From assembly GCF_027107535.1 (NCBI RefSeq), contig NZ_CP114283.1, positions 4,216,001-4,280,000 on the forward strand: DNA of 64,000 nucleotides. The letters run 5' to 3'. The translations under genes were made by a program, and so were the position numbers. The DNA is from Streptomyces aurantiacus (GTDB lineage: Bacteria > Actinomycetota > Actinomycetes > Streptomycetales > Streptomycetaceae). Positions 17,412 to 26,449 of the stretch are shown here, one piece after another. Each line of letters begins with the position of its first letter. Position 1 is the stretch's first letter. Under the pieces are notes generated by a model. That model was not told where the DNA came from. It made no database searches and saw nothing but the letters and a program-made list of their open reading frames with translations.

Positions 17412-17972
17412 ATGGGGCGTGTGCGGATGTTAGTGGGCAGGCCACTGGTCATCGGGGTGCTGGCGGTGTCTGTCGCCGGTGCCGGATTCGGGCTGTACTG
17501 GTTCCAGCCGTGGAAGTTGTGGCAGGACCAGACGGTGGAGGAGGCCCTGCCCGGGGCTGTGAAGACCTCCGCTGCGCCCGTGACGGAGCCTTCCGCGTCC
17601 TCCACCCCGGTGCCCGTTCCGAAGACGCTGGCCGGCGGCGGGCTGATCAGCCACGAGCACACGACGTCGGGCACGGTGAAGCTCGTCCGGCTCGCAGACG
17701 GCTCCCACGTCGTCCGGCTGGAGAACCTCGACACCAGCAACGGCCCGGACCTGCGCGTGTGGCTGACCGACTCGCCGGTGAAGCAGGGAAGGGCGGGCTG
17801 GCACGTCTTCGACGACGGCGCATACGTCAGCCTGGGCAAGCTCAAGGGCAACAAGGGAAGCCAGAACTACCCCTTGCCCACCGACGTCGACCCATCCCGC
17901 TACACCAGCGTCAGCATCTGGTGCGACCGCTTCGACGTGTCCTTCGGAGCCGCTGAACTCGTTCGCGCCTGA
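17412..17972 (+). CDS. Membrane-anchored DM13-domain protein
   Basis: A 186-residue protein. An N-terminal signal anchor (MLVGRPLVIGVLAVSVAGAGFG) is followed by a Pro/Ser/Thr linker and, from about residue 80, a DM13 domain: GGLISHEHTTSGTVKLVRL, HVVRLENLDTSNGPDLRVWL and SIWCDRFDVSFGAAEL, with the conserved Cys near the end. DM13 domains have been proposed to take part in extracellular redox chemistry through that cysteine. GAGG precedes the ATG at 17412. It lies upstream of the two-component genes but is separated from them by 165 bp that includes repeats. Confidence 0.85.
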   Translation: MGRVRMLVGRPLVIGVLAVSVAGAGFGLYWFQPWKLWQDQTVEEALPGAVKTSAAPVTEPSASSTPVPVPKTLAGGGLISHEHTTSGTVKLVRLADGSHVVRLENLDTSNGPDLRVWLTDSPVKQGRAGWHVFDDGAYVSLGKLKGNKGSQNYPLPTDVDPSRYTSVSIWCDRFDVSFGAAELVRA

Positions 17973-18064
17973 CGATGGCCCGGGGCTGCTGAAGCCTCCG
18001 ACGCCCGACTCCGCGTACGTCGGGGCGTGGGGGCAGGCGTCGAGGTGCCGGGCCACATCAGGTA

Positions 18065-18100
18065 CCCAGGTATGACCCAGTGCCAGGCCCCAGGTATGAC
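18065..18100. promoter_or_regulatory. Direct repeats upstream of two-component operon
   Basis: CCCAGGTATGAC occurs at 18065-18076 and again at 18089-18100, 24 bp apart; a third CAGGTA lies just before. The repeats end about 40 bp before the kinase start. They are candidate sites for the encoded response regulator. Confidence 0.5.
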
Positions 18101-18137
18101 GTCAGGCGTGGGGCCGCACCTCTAGGCTGATCGGGTC

Positions 18138-19469
18138 ATGAACGCTCCGTCACCGCACATCGAGCCGCCCGCGGTGCGCCGCGGCGGCGTTTTCAATCGG
18201 CAGTTGCGCGCCCTCGTGCACGACCTGTCGCACCCGTCGCATCCCCCGACCCCGCTGCTTGCCCAAGCACACAGCCGGTTCGTGCGCAGGCTGCCGTACC
18301 AAGTGGCCGTCCTCTTCACCGCGATCCTGCTGCCGGTCACCGTGCAGGTGCTGTCCCAGGACTACCGAGTCAACGGCGGCATCGCCGGTGTGCTGGCGGT
18401 CGGGCAGGCAGCGCCGCTGCTGCTCGCGGTGACCCGCCCGCTGCAGGCGTGGTGGATCGTGTTCACGGCCGATGTCGTCGGCGCGCTCGTGCTGCTGACC
18501 GTCCCCACCGGCGTGATCGGGGACCGGTCCTGGCCGTGGACACCCATGATCGTCGTGGGCTACCTCCTGTTGATGCTGTCGCTCGGACTGCGCGAGCCCC
18601 GCCGTACCCTCATCGCCGTCTGGCTGGTCACCGGCGTGGCCGGACTGTGCTTCGAGCTGATCTCGCAGGATCGCAGCGACGGCATCCACGTGCTCCTGTT
18701 CGTGCTGAGCGGCATGGCTCTGCTCGTCGGGGGCGCGCTGCGCGAGAGGCAGGAGGCGCGGCAGCAGCTCGCCGAGCAGGAGACCATCAGCGAGACCGAG
18801 CGAGAGCGCCGGACCCTGCTGGAGGAGCGAGCCAGGATCGCACGCGAGCTCCACGATGTGGTCGCCCACCACATGTCGGTGATCGCCGTTCAGGCCGACA
18901 GCGCCCCGTACCGGATCGATGACCTTCCGTCCGGCGCCAAGGAGGAGTTCGGGAGCATAGCGGCGGCCGCGCGCTCGTCGCTGTCCGAGATGCGGCGGCT
19001 GCTGGGCGTACTGCGCAACGAGACCACCGACGGCGGCGAGCTCGCCCCGCAACCAGGACTCGACGACATCCCGAAGCTCGCCGAAGCGACCGAACGCGCT
19101 GGGGTGCCCACCGAGGTGCACGTCACCCGGGCCGGGTATTCGCTCCCGCACGCGGTGGAACTGTCCGTCTACCGCATCGTGCAGGAGGCACTGGCGAACG
19201 TGGTACGACACGCTCCAGGAGCGGTCACCCGCGTCCTCGTCGGCCTGGACGACGACGAGAACCTGACCGTAACCGTCATCAACGGGCCACCTCCGGTGGA
19301 TTCCCCACCTCTGGAAAACAGCGGCACCGGCCACGGCCTCGTCGGACTGCGTGAACGTGTACGGCTGCTCGGCGGCACGCTTCACACCGGCCCCACCGCG
19401 GACGGCTTCCAGGTCCTTGCACGTCTGCCCCTCGACGGCCTCACCGAAAGGGAAACCCACAGCGCATGA
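18138..19469 (+). CDS. Sensor histidine kinase, NarL type
   Basis: A 443-residue kinase. Four to six transmembrane helices occupy residues 55-200. A coiled-coil linker (ERQEARQQLAEQETISETERERR) leads to the HisKA_3 dimerisation domain with phosphoacceptor His239 in ARIARELHDVVAHHMSVIAVQ. The ATPase domain has YRIVQEALANVVRHAPG (N box) and GHGLVGLRERVRLLGG (G box). The sensor part has no large extracellular domain, so a membrane or intramembrane signal is likely. The stop codon overlaps the next gene's ATG (ATGA), showing tight coupling to the response regulator. Confidence 0.93.
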   Translation: MNAPSPHIEPPAVRRGGVFNRQLRALVHDLSHPSHPPTPLLAQAHSRFVRRLPYQVAVLFTAILLPVTVQVLSQDYRVNGGIAGVLAVGQAAPLLLAVTRPLQAWWIVFTADVVGALVLLTVPTGVIGDRSWPWTPMIVVGYLLLMLSLGLREPRRTLIAVWLVTGVAGLCFELISQDRSDGIHVLLFVLSGMALLVGGALRERQEARQQLAEQETISETERERRTLLEERARIARELHDVVAHHMSVIAVQADSAPYRIDDLPSGAKEEFGSIAAAARSSLSEMRRLLGVLRNETTDGGELAPQPGLDDIPKLAEATERAGVPTEVHVTRAGYSLPHAVELSVYRIVQEALANVVRHAPGAVTRVLVGLDDDENLTVTVINGPPPVDSPPLENSGTGHGLVGLRERVRLLGGTLHTGPTADGFQVLARLPLDGLTERETHSA

Positions 19470-20152
19470 CGATCCGCGTGCTCATCGTCGACGACCAGGC
19501 CATGGTGCGGGCGGGCTTCGCGGCCCTGCTGGCCGCACAGAGCGACATCGACGTGGTCGGCGAGGCCGCCGACGGGAGACAGGGCGTCGCGATCGGCCGA
19601 AGCACGCAACCCGATGTGGTGCTGATGGATGTACGGATGCCTGAAATGGACGGTCTGGAGGCCACCCGGCAACTGCTCAGCCCTCCGGCCGGTCCCGATG
19701 CGGAGCACCGGCCCAGGGTGCTCATGCTGACCACCTTCGACGTGGACGACTACGTGTACGAGGCACTGCGCGCGGGCGCGAGCGGGTTTCTGCTCAAGGA
19801 CGCTCCGCCCGCCGATCTGATCTCGGCGGTGCGGATCGTGGCGGCGGGCGACGCGCTGCTTGCACCGTCCGTAACGCGCCGGCTCATCGCCGACTTCGCC
19901 CTGCAGCAGCGCCCGTCACCGCGTAAGAACCCCCAGCTGCGCCTCAAGGCGCTCACCCCGCGCGAGACCGAGGTGCTTGAGCTGGTGGCGCGCGGGCTTT
20001 CGAACTCCGAGATCGCGGCGGCGCTGCTGCTCGCCGAGCAGACGGTGAAGACCCACATCGGACGGCTGCTCGCGAAACTCTCCCTGCGCGACCGTGCGCA
20101 AGCTGTGGTGCTCGCGTACGAGTCCGGTCTGGTCACCCCCGGCGATCGGTAG
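19466..20152 (+). CDS. LuxR/NarL-type response regulator
   Basis: A 228-residue regulator with a receiver domain (VLIVDDQAMVRAGF; phosphoacceptor Asp in VVLMDVRMPEMDG; conserved Lys in GFLLKDAPP) and a C-terminal LuxR helix-turn-helix (LTPRETEVLELVARGLSNSEIAAALLLAEQTVKTHIGRLL). It overlaps the kinase gene by 4 nt and is its cognate partner. Targets are unknown; the CCCAGGTATGAC repeats upstream of the operon are candidates for autoregulation. Confidence 0.95.
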   Translation: MTIRVLIVDDQAMVRAGFAALLAAQSDIDVVGEAADGRQGVAIGRSTQPDVVLMDVRMPEMDGLEATRQLLSPPAGPDAEHRPRVLMLTTFDVDDYVYEALRAGASGFLLKDAPPADLISAVRIVAAGDALLAPSVTRRLIADFALQQRPSPRKNPQLRLKALTPRETEVLELVARGLSNSEIAAALLLAEQTVKTHIGRLLAKLSLRDRAQAVVLAYESGLVTPGDR

Positions 20153-20210
20153 CCCCCGCCACCCATTCCCCCCAACACCGCCTCACGTAAGGAGATCCGG
20201 GCAGCAGTGT

Positions 20211-21152
20211 CTAGTACGGGCGGTCACCGGCGATGGCGACGCGTTCCGCCACTCGACGGTGCGAGCCGTAGTCGTTGACCGCGTAGTGCTGCGTGGCACG
20301 GTTGTCCCAGAAGGCGATGTCTCCCGGCTGCCAGCGGAAGCGCACCTGATATTCCGGAACGTGCGCCTGCTGTACGAGGTGCCGCAGCAGTGCGTCGCTC
20401 TCCTCGCGTGCCAGGCCGGTAATGCGGGTGGAGAAGGAGGTGTTGACGAACAGCAACGGCCGGCCCGTCTCCGGGTGTGTGCGTACGACCGGGTGTTCCA
20501 CGGGCGGGAAGGTGTCCTGGAAGGGGGCGAGCCGCTCGGGCCCGTAGAAGCGTGTGAAGCCGGCGATGAAGTCGTGCACGGCGGTGGCGCCGTCGATGCG
20601 GTCCTTCACTTCCTGCGTGAGGTTGTCGTACGCGGCGGACATGTCCGCCCACATGGTGTCGCCGCCGAAGGGCGGGACCTCGCGCAGTTGGAGCACGGCA
20701 CCGAGCGCGGGCCTTTCACGGAAGGTGACGTCTGCGTGCCACACGTTCTCGAAGGTCGGCGTGGCGCCGGCGCCTTTGTCGAAGCGCACCACGTCGGCGC
20801 TGGAACCGCGGGCGAGCAGCGGGTTGGTCTCCAACTCCCCCCAGTTGCGGGCGAAGCCGCTCTGTTGCGCGGACGTGAGGTGCTGTGCGCGGAAGAAGAG
20901 CACCTTCCATTCCAGCAGGGCTCGGCTGAGCTCTTCACGCAGGGCTGGGCTGAGCGGGCGCGCGAGGTCGAGGCCTTTGATCTCGGCTCCGATCGTGCAG
21001 CCCTGGGGGACGAGTTCGAAGTGGTCGTAGGGTCGTGCCTGCCAGTCCTCGGGCAGCCGCCTCAGCTCACGAACCCCCTCGTAGATCCCGCCGTCCGGTA
21101 TGCGTGCTTCTCGCAGTGTCGGTGTGCCGGTCTGTGCCGCGGTCATCGTCAT
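20211..21152 (-). CDS. TauD/TfdA-family Fe(II)/2-oxoglutarate dioxygenase
   Basis: A 313-residue dioxygenase that would use Fe(II), oxygen and 2-oxoglutarate to hydroxylate and often cleave sulfonates or similar substrates. The iron ligands are in VWHADVTF (HxD, near residues 134-136) and WDNRATQHYAVNDY (distal His, near 290); the 2-oxoglutarate-binding Arg is in HRRVAERVAI. GCTIGAEIKGLDL and FFRAQHLT are typical of TauD. GAGGAGG lies about 6 nt before the ATG at 21152. It stands alone between two two-component systems, with no sulfonate transporter nearby, so the substrate is open. Confidence 0.9.
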   Translation of the reverse strand: MTMTAAQTGTPTLREARIPDGGIYEGVRELRRLPEDWQARPYDHFELVPQGCTIGAEIKGLDLARPLSPALREELSRALLEWKVLFFRAQHLTSAQQSGFARNWGELETNPLLARGSSADVVRFDKGAGATPTFENVWHADVTFRERPALGAVLQLREVPPFGGDTMWADMSAAYDNLTQEVKDRIDGATAVHDFIAGFTRFYGPERLAPFQDTFPPVEHPVVRTHPETGRPLLFVNTSFSTRITGLAREESDALLRHLVQQAHVPEYQVRFRWQPGDIAFWDNRATQHYAVNDYGSHRRVAERVAIAGDRPY

Positions 21153-21831
21153 GAAGATCCTCCTCGTTCGCATGGCCCGACGGCAGTCCAGACAGACACG
21201 AGACGTGTGTGCCTGGGCGCCGCGAACGCGCGAGTCCGGCATGAGGAGTGGATGAATCAGTCGTTGCCCGACGGTGGGGACGGGCAAGAACGACGAGGTG
21301 TCCGGATTCCCCTGGTCATCATGGAGATGACCGCTCGACTGGACTGCGGCGCGGCGAGCGTCACGGCGAATGCCCGGCTAGCGCCCGGAGCGTTCGCACC
21401 CGGTCCGATTCGGGACGCGCGGAGGCCCCGTCATCACGTCGAACCAGTGCCCGGTCATGCCGATGAGTCTGCGAGGCCCGCTGCGCCGTGTCAACGGGGC
21501 CCCGGGGTACCGCAGTGGGGGACACCTGCCAGGTCACCGCCCGTGACGGTGTGACACGACGTGCTCCGCCCGGGGCAGTGCCGGGTGACGTTCAGCGCCT
21601 GCGAGGCGGCGACGACGGCGGTGACGAGATGGGGTCGCCGGCGCCATCGAGCTGCATGCCGCGAGCATCGTCGCGTCGCGGGAAGGTCGTCGTGCGGTGG
21701 CACCTACCTCGCCGCCGCCGGAGGGTGGTTGCCCCGGCGGCCGTCTCTATCGAAAGGTGGAGGCGGCCGGGGGCAGGTCGGTCCGGCGCAGGAGGTATCG
21801 GCGAGACGGCCCGTCGTAGGCTCATGCCCTC
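21153..21831. other. Gene-free divergent interval
   Basis: About 680 bp between the dioxygenase gene (left) and the tandem kinase gene (right). It is GC-rich with open frames on both strands, but none has a ribosome site or family resemblance, and no clear repeat or operator was seen. Confidence 0.55.
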
Positions 21832-23820
21832 ATGGAAACGTTACGGAACTGGCTGCTGCCCCTGGCCATCACGGCCTGCCTCCTGGTGTGGCCGGGACCG
21901 GAGGTCCTGGACGGCGGTCACGACGTCCTGCGTGCGGACCTCGAGCTCATCCTGGTGGTGGCGGCCGGGACGACCACCGCTCTCGGGCTGCGACGTCGGG
22001 TGCCGCTGGTGGCGCTGGCAGGGGTTGCCGTCTTCTACGGACTGGCCCTGTTCACGGTGGCCTCGGACACGCTCCTGGCGTTCGTCATCGTGGCCGACTT
22101 GGTGGCCGTGTACTCGGTCGCAGCCCGCACCACCCTGCCGGTGACCCTGCGCGCGGTCGGGGTCCTCGTCTGCTACCAGGGCATGGTCGACGTGTCCGTC
22201 GACGGCGCGAGCCTGCTGGCCGCTGCCGGGCTGCTCGTCTCTGTCGCGTTTCACCTGGGCGTTGTCGGGCTCGGCCGGGGCCGCGCCCACCAGTCGGCCG
22301 CACGAGCCCTGGCCGCCGCCCGGCTGGCCCGGGCCCGGGCCGAGGGGCAGGGCGCTGCGGCAAGTGAACGGCGCAGGCTGGCGCGGGAGTTGCATGACGT
22401 CAGCGCCCACCACCTCACCTCCGTGGTCGTCACTGCGGAGGCCGCCCGGCACCTCGCCGCCAGCCGCCCCGAACTGGCCGCCGAGGCCCTCGACTTCGCC
22501 GCCCGCACCGGCCGCGAGACGCTGACCACCGTGCAGCGTCTGGTCACTTCTCTGGGGACGGCCGAGGAGAGTGACGACATTCCACTGGGCCCCCGGATCG
22601 AGGAACTCGCCAGCGGCTTCATCCGCCTCGGGCAGCGAGTGGAGATCACGAGCGACGTGGGCGCGGCCACAGTCGGCAAGCAGGTGGCGGAGACAGTGTT
22701 CGGCATTGCCAGAGAGGCCCTGACGAACACGCTGCGCTACGCCCCGGGGGCGGTCGTACGCGTGGGCCTGCGGGACCTCGGCGACGGGTGGTTGGCACTC
22801 ACCGTCGACGACGACGGAGGATCCCGTACGGACCAGGGGACCGGCGTACCAGGCGCCGGCCGCCGGGGCCTCGGATCGGGGCGGGGGACGACCGGTATGT
22901 GCGAGCGCGCCGAGGCGGTCGGTGGCACGGTGGCGGCCGGGCCGGGGCCGACCGGCGGCTGGTCGGTACGGGCGGAACTGCCCGCCCACCCGGGGCAGAC
23001 GGCACGTCCCTCGACCGGGCGCGGCAGGGCGCTGGACTGGCGCCTCGCCTCCCACGCCCTGCTGCCGGCGGCCGGAATCGTCCCGGCGGTGATGCTGTTC
23101 ACCGCGGAGCGTGACGCGCCCGGCCTGTTGTTGCTGAGTGCGCTGCTGATCGTGCAGTTGCTGCCGTTGCTGTGGCGGCGGTCGATGCCCTGGCCGGTGC
23201 TGGCCGCGTTGCTGGCGGGGGCCTGGCTGTGGCCGGTGGCGCCAGGCTCCGCCGTGGATCCCTGGCTGGCTCTGACCGCGGGCACTGGCGCTCTGGTGGG
23301 CGGGGTGTACGCGGTGGGGGCGTACGGCCGTGATCCCTGGGCGACTTGGGCATCGGTGCCGTTGGCTGTGCTGATGCTGGCCGGTGCGGTGACCGTGACC
23401 GCGGCGCGGGACGGCATGATCGACGGAGAGCCGGCCGGAGCTTTCACCGTGGGGGGCAGCGTGTTCGCCCAGGCGGTGATACTGCTGCCGTTGTTCGTCT
23501 GCGCGTGGCTGGCGGGCTTTCTCGTCCGGTCCCGGCGCGGGCGGATCGCCCGCCGCGAGGACGGCGAACTGGGCGCGGTTGTCCACGAGGCGCTGGCCGC
23601 GGCGCATGGGGAACGGCAGCGGGTCGCCGCCGGGCTGCGCGCCGCGGTCCTCGACCGGACCGCGGAAGTGGTCGGTGCCGCCGAGGAGGGCCGCCTCGAC
23701 GACGTGGCCCCGGCGGCCCGTGAGTCGCTGGCGGCGATGCGTGAACTTCTGGGCAAACTGCGCGACGGCACCCCTGCCGACGTCCCGCTCACGATTCCCG
23801 CCGAGGGCTCGATAAAGTGA
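21832..23820 (+). CDS. Tandem sensor kinase: active NarL-type half fused to a degenerate second half
   Basis: A 662-residue protein. The first half is a complete kinase: transmembrane helices (residues 5-150), HisKA_3 with His188 in RRRLARELHDVSAHHLTSVV, N box GIAREALTNTLRYAPG and G box GRGTTGMCERAEAVGG, ending near 385. The second half repeats the architecture: transmembrane helices 405-566, then a dimerisation-like segment ERQRVAAGLRAAVLDRTAEV..ESLAAMRELLGKLRDG (593-646). There the phosphoacceptor His is replaced by Arg603 and no ATPase domain follows. The duplicated half probably senses or tunes dimerisation without catalysis. The response regulator gene follows 6 nt later. Confidence 0.85.
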   Translation: METLRNWLLPLAITACLLVWPGPEVLDGGHDVLRADLELILVVAAGTTTALGLRRRVPLVALAGVAVFYGLALFTVASDTLLAFVIVADLVAVYSVAARTTLPVTLRAVGVLVCYQGMVDVSVDGASLLAAAGLLVSVAFHLGVVGLGRGRAHQSAARALAAARLARARAEGQGAAASERRRLARELHDVSAHHLTSVVVTAEAARHLAASRPELAAEALDFAARTGRETLTTVQRLVTSLGTAEESDDIPLGPRIEELASGFIRLGQRVEITSDVGAATVGKQVAETVFGIAREALTNTLRYAPGAVVRVGLRDLGDGWLALTVDDDGGSRTDQGTGVPGAGRRGLGSGRGTTGMCERAEAVGGTVAAGPGPTGGWSVRAELPAHPGQTARPSTGRGRALDWRLASHALLPAAGIVPAVMLFTAERDAPGLLLLSALLIVQLLPLLWRRSMPWPVLAALLAGAWLWPVAPGSAVDPWLALTAGTGALVGGVYAVGAYGRDPWATWASVPLAVLMLAGAVTVTAARDGMIDGEPAGAFTVGGSVFAQAVILLPLFVCAWLAGFLVRSRRGRIARREDGELGAVVHEALAAAHGERQRVAAGLRAAVLDRTAEVVGAAEEGRLDDVAPAARESLAAMRELLGKLRDGTPADVPLTIPAEGSIK

Positions 23821-23826
23821 CGCCCC

Positions 23827-24516
23827 ATGACCTCACCCTCCACCCCCGCCCGGGTCCTGGTCGTCGACGACCAGGCCGTGGTCCGCGCGGGATTCGCGGC
23901 CATCATCGACGCGGAGCCGGACTTCGTGGTGGTCGGCGAAGCAGGTGACGGTGCCGAGGCGGTCACGCTGGCCGGCAGACTGACCCCGGACGTCGTCCTG
24001 ATGGACATCCGCATGCCCGAGATGGACGGCCTCACGGCGACGAGCCTGCTGACCGGCCCGACATCGGGCCACGTACCCCGGGTCCTCGTCCTGACGACCT
24101 TCGACCTCGACTCCTACGTCTACGAGGCCCTGCGCGCCGGCGCCTCCGGCTTCCTCCTCAAGGACGCCCAGCCGGCCGAACTGCTCATGGCGCTTCGGGT
24201 GGTGCTCACCGGCGAGGCCATGCTGGCCCCCGCGATCACCCGCCGTCTCATCGACACGTTCACGGCCGCCGCCCCCGCACCATCGACTGCCCCCGCGGCC
24301 CTCGACGCTCTCACACCACGTGAACGCGAGGTCCTGTCCCTGATCGCGACCGGCCTGGCCAACGCCGAGATCGCAGCCCGCCTGGGCGTCGCCACGGGCA
24401 CCGTGAAGACCCATGTCAACGCTCTCCTGAACAAGCTGGACCTGCGCGACCGCGTGCAAGCGACGATCTTCGCGTACGACGTCGGCCTGGTGCGGCCGAG
24501 ACCGTCGTTCGGCTGA
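23827..24516 (+). CDS. LuxR/NarL-type response regulator
   Basis: A 229-residue regulator: receiver domain VLVVDDQAVVRAGF, phosphoacceptor Asp in VVLMDIRMPEMDG, Lys in GFLLKDAQP, and LuxR helix-turn-helix LTPREREVLSLIATGLANAEIAARLGVATGTVKTHV. It lies 6 nt after the tandem kinase gene and is surely its partner. It is similar to the regulator at 19466-20152 through the receiver domain, which suggests the two systems are paralogous. Confidence 0.95.
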   Translation: MTSPSTPARVLVVDDQAVVRAGFAAIIDAEPDFVVVGEAGDGAEAVTLAGRLTPDVVLMDIRMPEMDGLTATSLLTGPTSGHVPRVLVLTTFDLDSYVYEALRAGASGFLLKDAQPAELLMALRVVLTGEAMLAPAITRRLIDTFTAAAPAPSTAPAALDALTPREREVLSLIATGLANAEIAARLGVATGTVKTHVNALLNKLDLRDRVQATIFAYDVGLVRPRPSFG

Positions 24517-24659
24517 CGGAGGCGGCGCGGCGCCGGTCGTCCAGCAGGGCTCCGGGTGTACCTCAGGGTGCAGGAGCGGATCCTTCCGTGGAGCGACGCG
24601 GTCTTCTGCCCTGGTCAGGGAGGCTGATACGCAGGACCAGGAAGAAGGGGAAGCGCCGT

Positions 24660-25691
24660 ATGGAAGCGATCACGTCGCCCGACTGGAATATCGTGGGAAT
24701 TCTGGGGGCAGCTCGGGGCGCGCAGGGGGACGCCGGGGGAGCCATCGGCACGGAGCATCTACTGGCCGGAATCACCACGGCCAAGGGACCGGCACGTGAA
24801 GCACTCGCGGATGTAGGTGCCACCAAGCTCGTGCTGCTGACGGTGTTGCGGAACAGGATGCACAGGGACGACGCGTGGACCGCCGGCGACGACGCGGACG
24901 CAGGTGTCGCGTCGAAGGACGTCCTGGGGGACGACGGTGATCAGCACACCCACTTCACGGGCGCGGCGGCCCGAGCGCTGAACGCCGCAATGGGACACGC
25001 GCAGCGGCAGGACGCGGTGAAGTTCGGCGCCGAGCATCTGCTGAGGGGCCTGCTGGAGGAGGACAACCGCGCTGTGGAGTTGCTGGGGGCGTGTGGCATC
25101 TCACCGCAGGCCGTACGGGCCCGCATGGATGGTGGCTCCGGGAGCCAGGTGGATGCCCTCAACCCTCTGCTGCACGCCACCCGTGACGTTCTCCTCGGCC
25201 GTAGCCACTACCGTCGGATGTCCTTCTGGATGCGGTGGATGATCAGACTGGGCGGCGTCAACTGGGCCTCCATGCCCGCAGGTTGGGTCAGGCAGGAGTC
25301 CTACGAGCAGGCGCGTCGTCTCGGCCACGGAGTGGTGGGCACCGAGCATGTACTGCTTGCGATCGTGGCCACCCACGAGGTCGCACTCCAGTACCCGCAT
25401 CTGTCGGGGGAGAGCGTCCCCGGCCAGGAGTCCCAGTACGCGGGCGGCGAGCGACTGGCACGCCTGGGCATCGACTACGCCATGGTTCACGGTGCGCTGA
25501 CCACCAATGATCGCGTTCACCTGACGGCCGACGCCCGGCCCGCTGAGCAGTACATCGACGAATCCGCGGGTCCGAACCTGGTGGGTACGGCCGATCCGGG
25601 CACCGGCCCGCTGGTCGAGACCCTCCTCAAGGAGGAGACACGCGCACGGCAGTTGATCGACGCGCTGACCACCACCACGCAGTCACAGTGA
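24660..25691 (+). CDS. Clp N-terminal-repeat protein
   Basis: A 343-residue protein without an ATPase module but with three Clp-N-type repeat cores: IGTEHLLAGI (near 30), FGAEHLLRGLLEEDNRAVELL (near 125) and VGTEHVLLAIV (near 225). Clp-N domains in ClpA/ClpC bind substrates and adaptors; stand-alone copies in actinomycetes may act as adaptors or decoys, which is inference. The last 60 residues end in VETLLKEETRARQLIDAL. GGGGAAG precedes the ATG; the longer frame to 24588 is rejected because its added residues are Arg-rich. Confidence 0.8.
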   Translation: MEAITSPDWNIVGILGAARGAQGDAGGAIGTEHLLAGITTAKGPAREALADVGATKLVLLTVLRNRMHRDDAWTAGDDADAGVASKDVLGDDGDQHTHFTGAAARALNAAMGHAQRQDAVKFGAEHLLRGLLEEDNRAVELLGACGISPQAVRARMDGGSGSQVDALNPLLHATRDVLLGRSHYRRMSFWMRWMIRLGGVNWASMPAGWVRQESYEQARRLGHGVVGTEHVLLAIVATHEVALQYPHLSGESVPGQESQYAGGERLARLGIDYAMVHGALTTNDRVHLTADARPAEQYIDESAGPNLVGTADPGTGPLVETLLKEETRARQLIDALTTTTQSQ

Positions 25692-25825
25692 GCCATCGCG
25701 GGGCATTGGATGACTGTTGATCCCCGGTCCGCGGCCTGATCAGGCCTGTCCAATGATCAGCGGCTCGAGACAAGGGGTGGACATGGGGAGTGGCAGATTG
25801 AGACAGGCGTTTCCGGTCATCAACG

Positions 25826-26262
25826 ATGACACGGGTGGGTGCATTGCGGGGGGAGATGAACAAGGAACTGTGCGTCGATGTCGTTTCTGTTGGATTGTCG
25901 CAATTCGTAAAGAAGGCTGAGGGGCAGGTCTCGTTCTCTCTGTACGCCTACAAGGACAGTGAGGCAGCTGCTGCCGCGTACGGCGCGTATCGGAACAGTC
26001 TGAAAAGAGGCAGGCCACGCGGGAGATGAGGGAGGTATCGGTTGGCTCGATCGGGGAGCGGCGTGCCGCCCGGCGCGGCACGCTGAAGGCAGCGCAGAAG
26101 GACGCCCAGGTGGATGTCGAGATCTTGGTGGGCACAACCGTGCTGAGCGTCAACGCAGTCGGCGCCAAGTACACGAGCGATGACCGGGCCAGGGGCTTTG
26201 CCAGGATGCTGGTCGAGCGTTCCCAGCGGGCGCAGGCCGAAGCTGCCCGGCAGAGGGTCTGA
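25826..26262 (+). pseudogene. Frameshifted gene, unknown function
   Basis: Two consecutive frames read as one protein if a single frame change is allowed near 26005. The first part is ELCVDVVSVGLSQFVKKAEG..SFSLYAYKDSEAAAAAYGAY; in the second frame it continues KRQATREMREVSVG, then DAQVDVEILVGTTVLSVNAV and SDDRARGFARMLVERSQRAQ. Helix and strand patterns run smoothly across the junction, as in the exported domain of a lipoprotein. No signal sequence is visible, so the 5' end may also be lost. The original function is not recognised. Confidence 0.55.
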
Positions 26263-26449
26263 CGCGGATCCGGTGCTGGGGGATGAGGTGTTCCGACTGC
26301 TGCTTGACGGCCGGCCAGGTCCCCTTGCACACGCGACTGGTGGTGCCGGATTCCTGGCCGCGGCAGGATGTCTCGCGCGCTCGGAGAAGTCCTGGGAGTC
26401 CCTACGGAGGGCACCCTGCACAACGCCAACCAGCAACTTGCGCCCGGAT

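Noticed and set aside
21841..23607. 588-codon minus-strand frame opposite the tandem kinase
   Set aside because: Low-complexity Arg/Gln/Gly-rich product; antisense shadow of the kinase gene.
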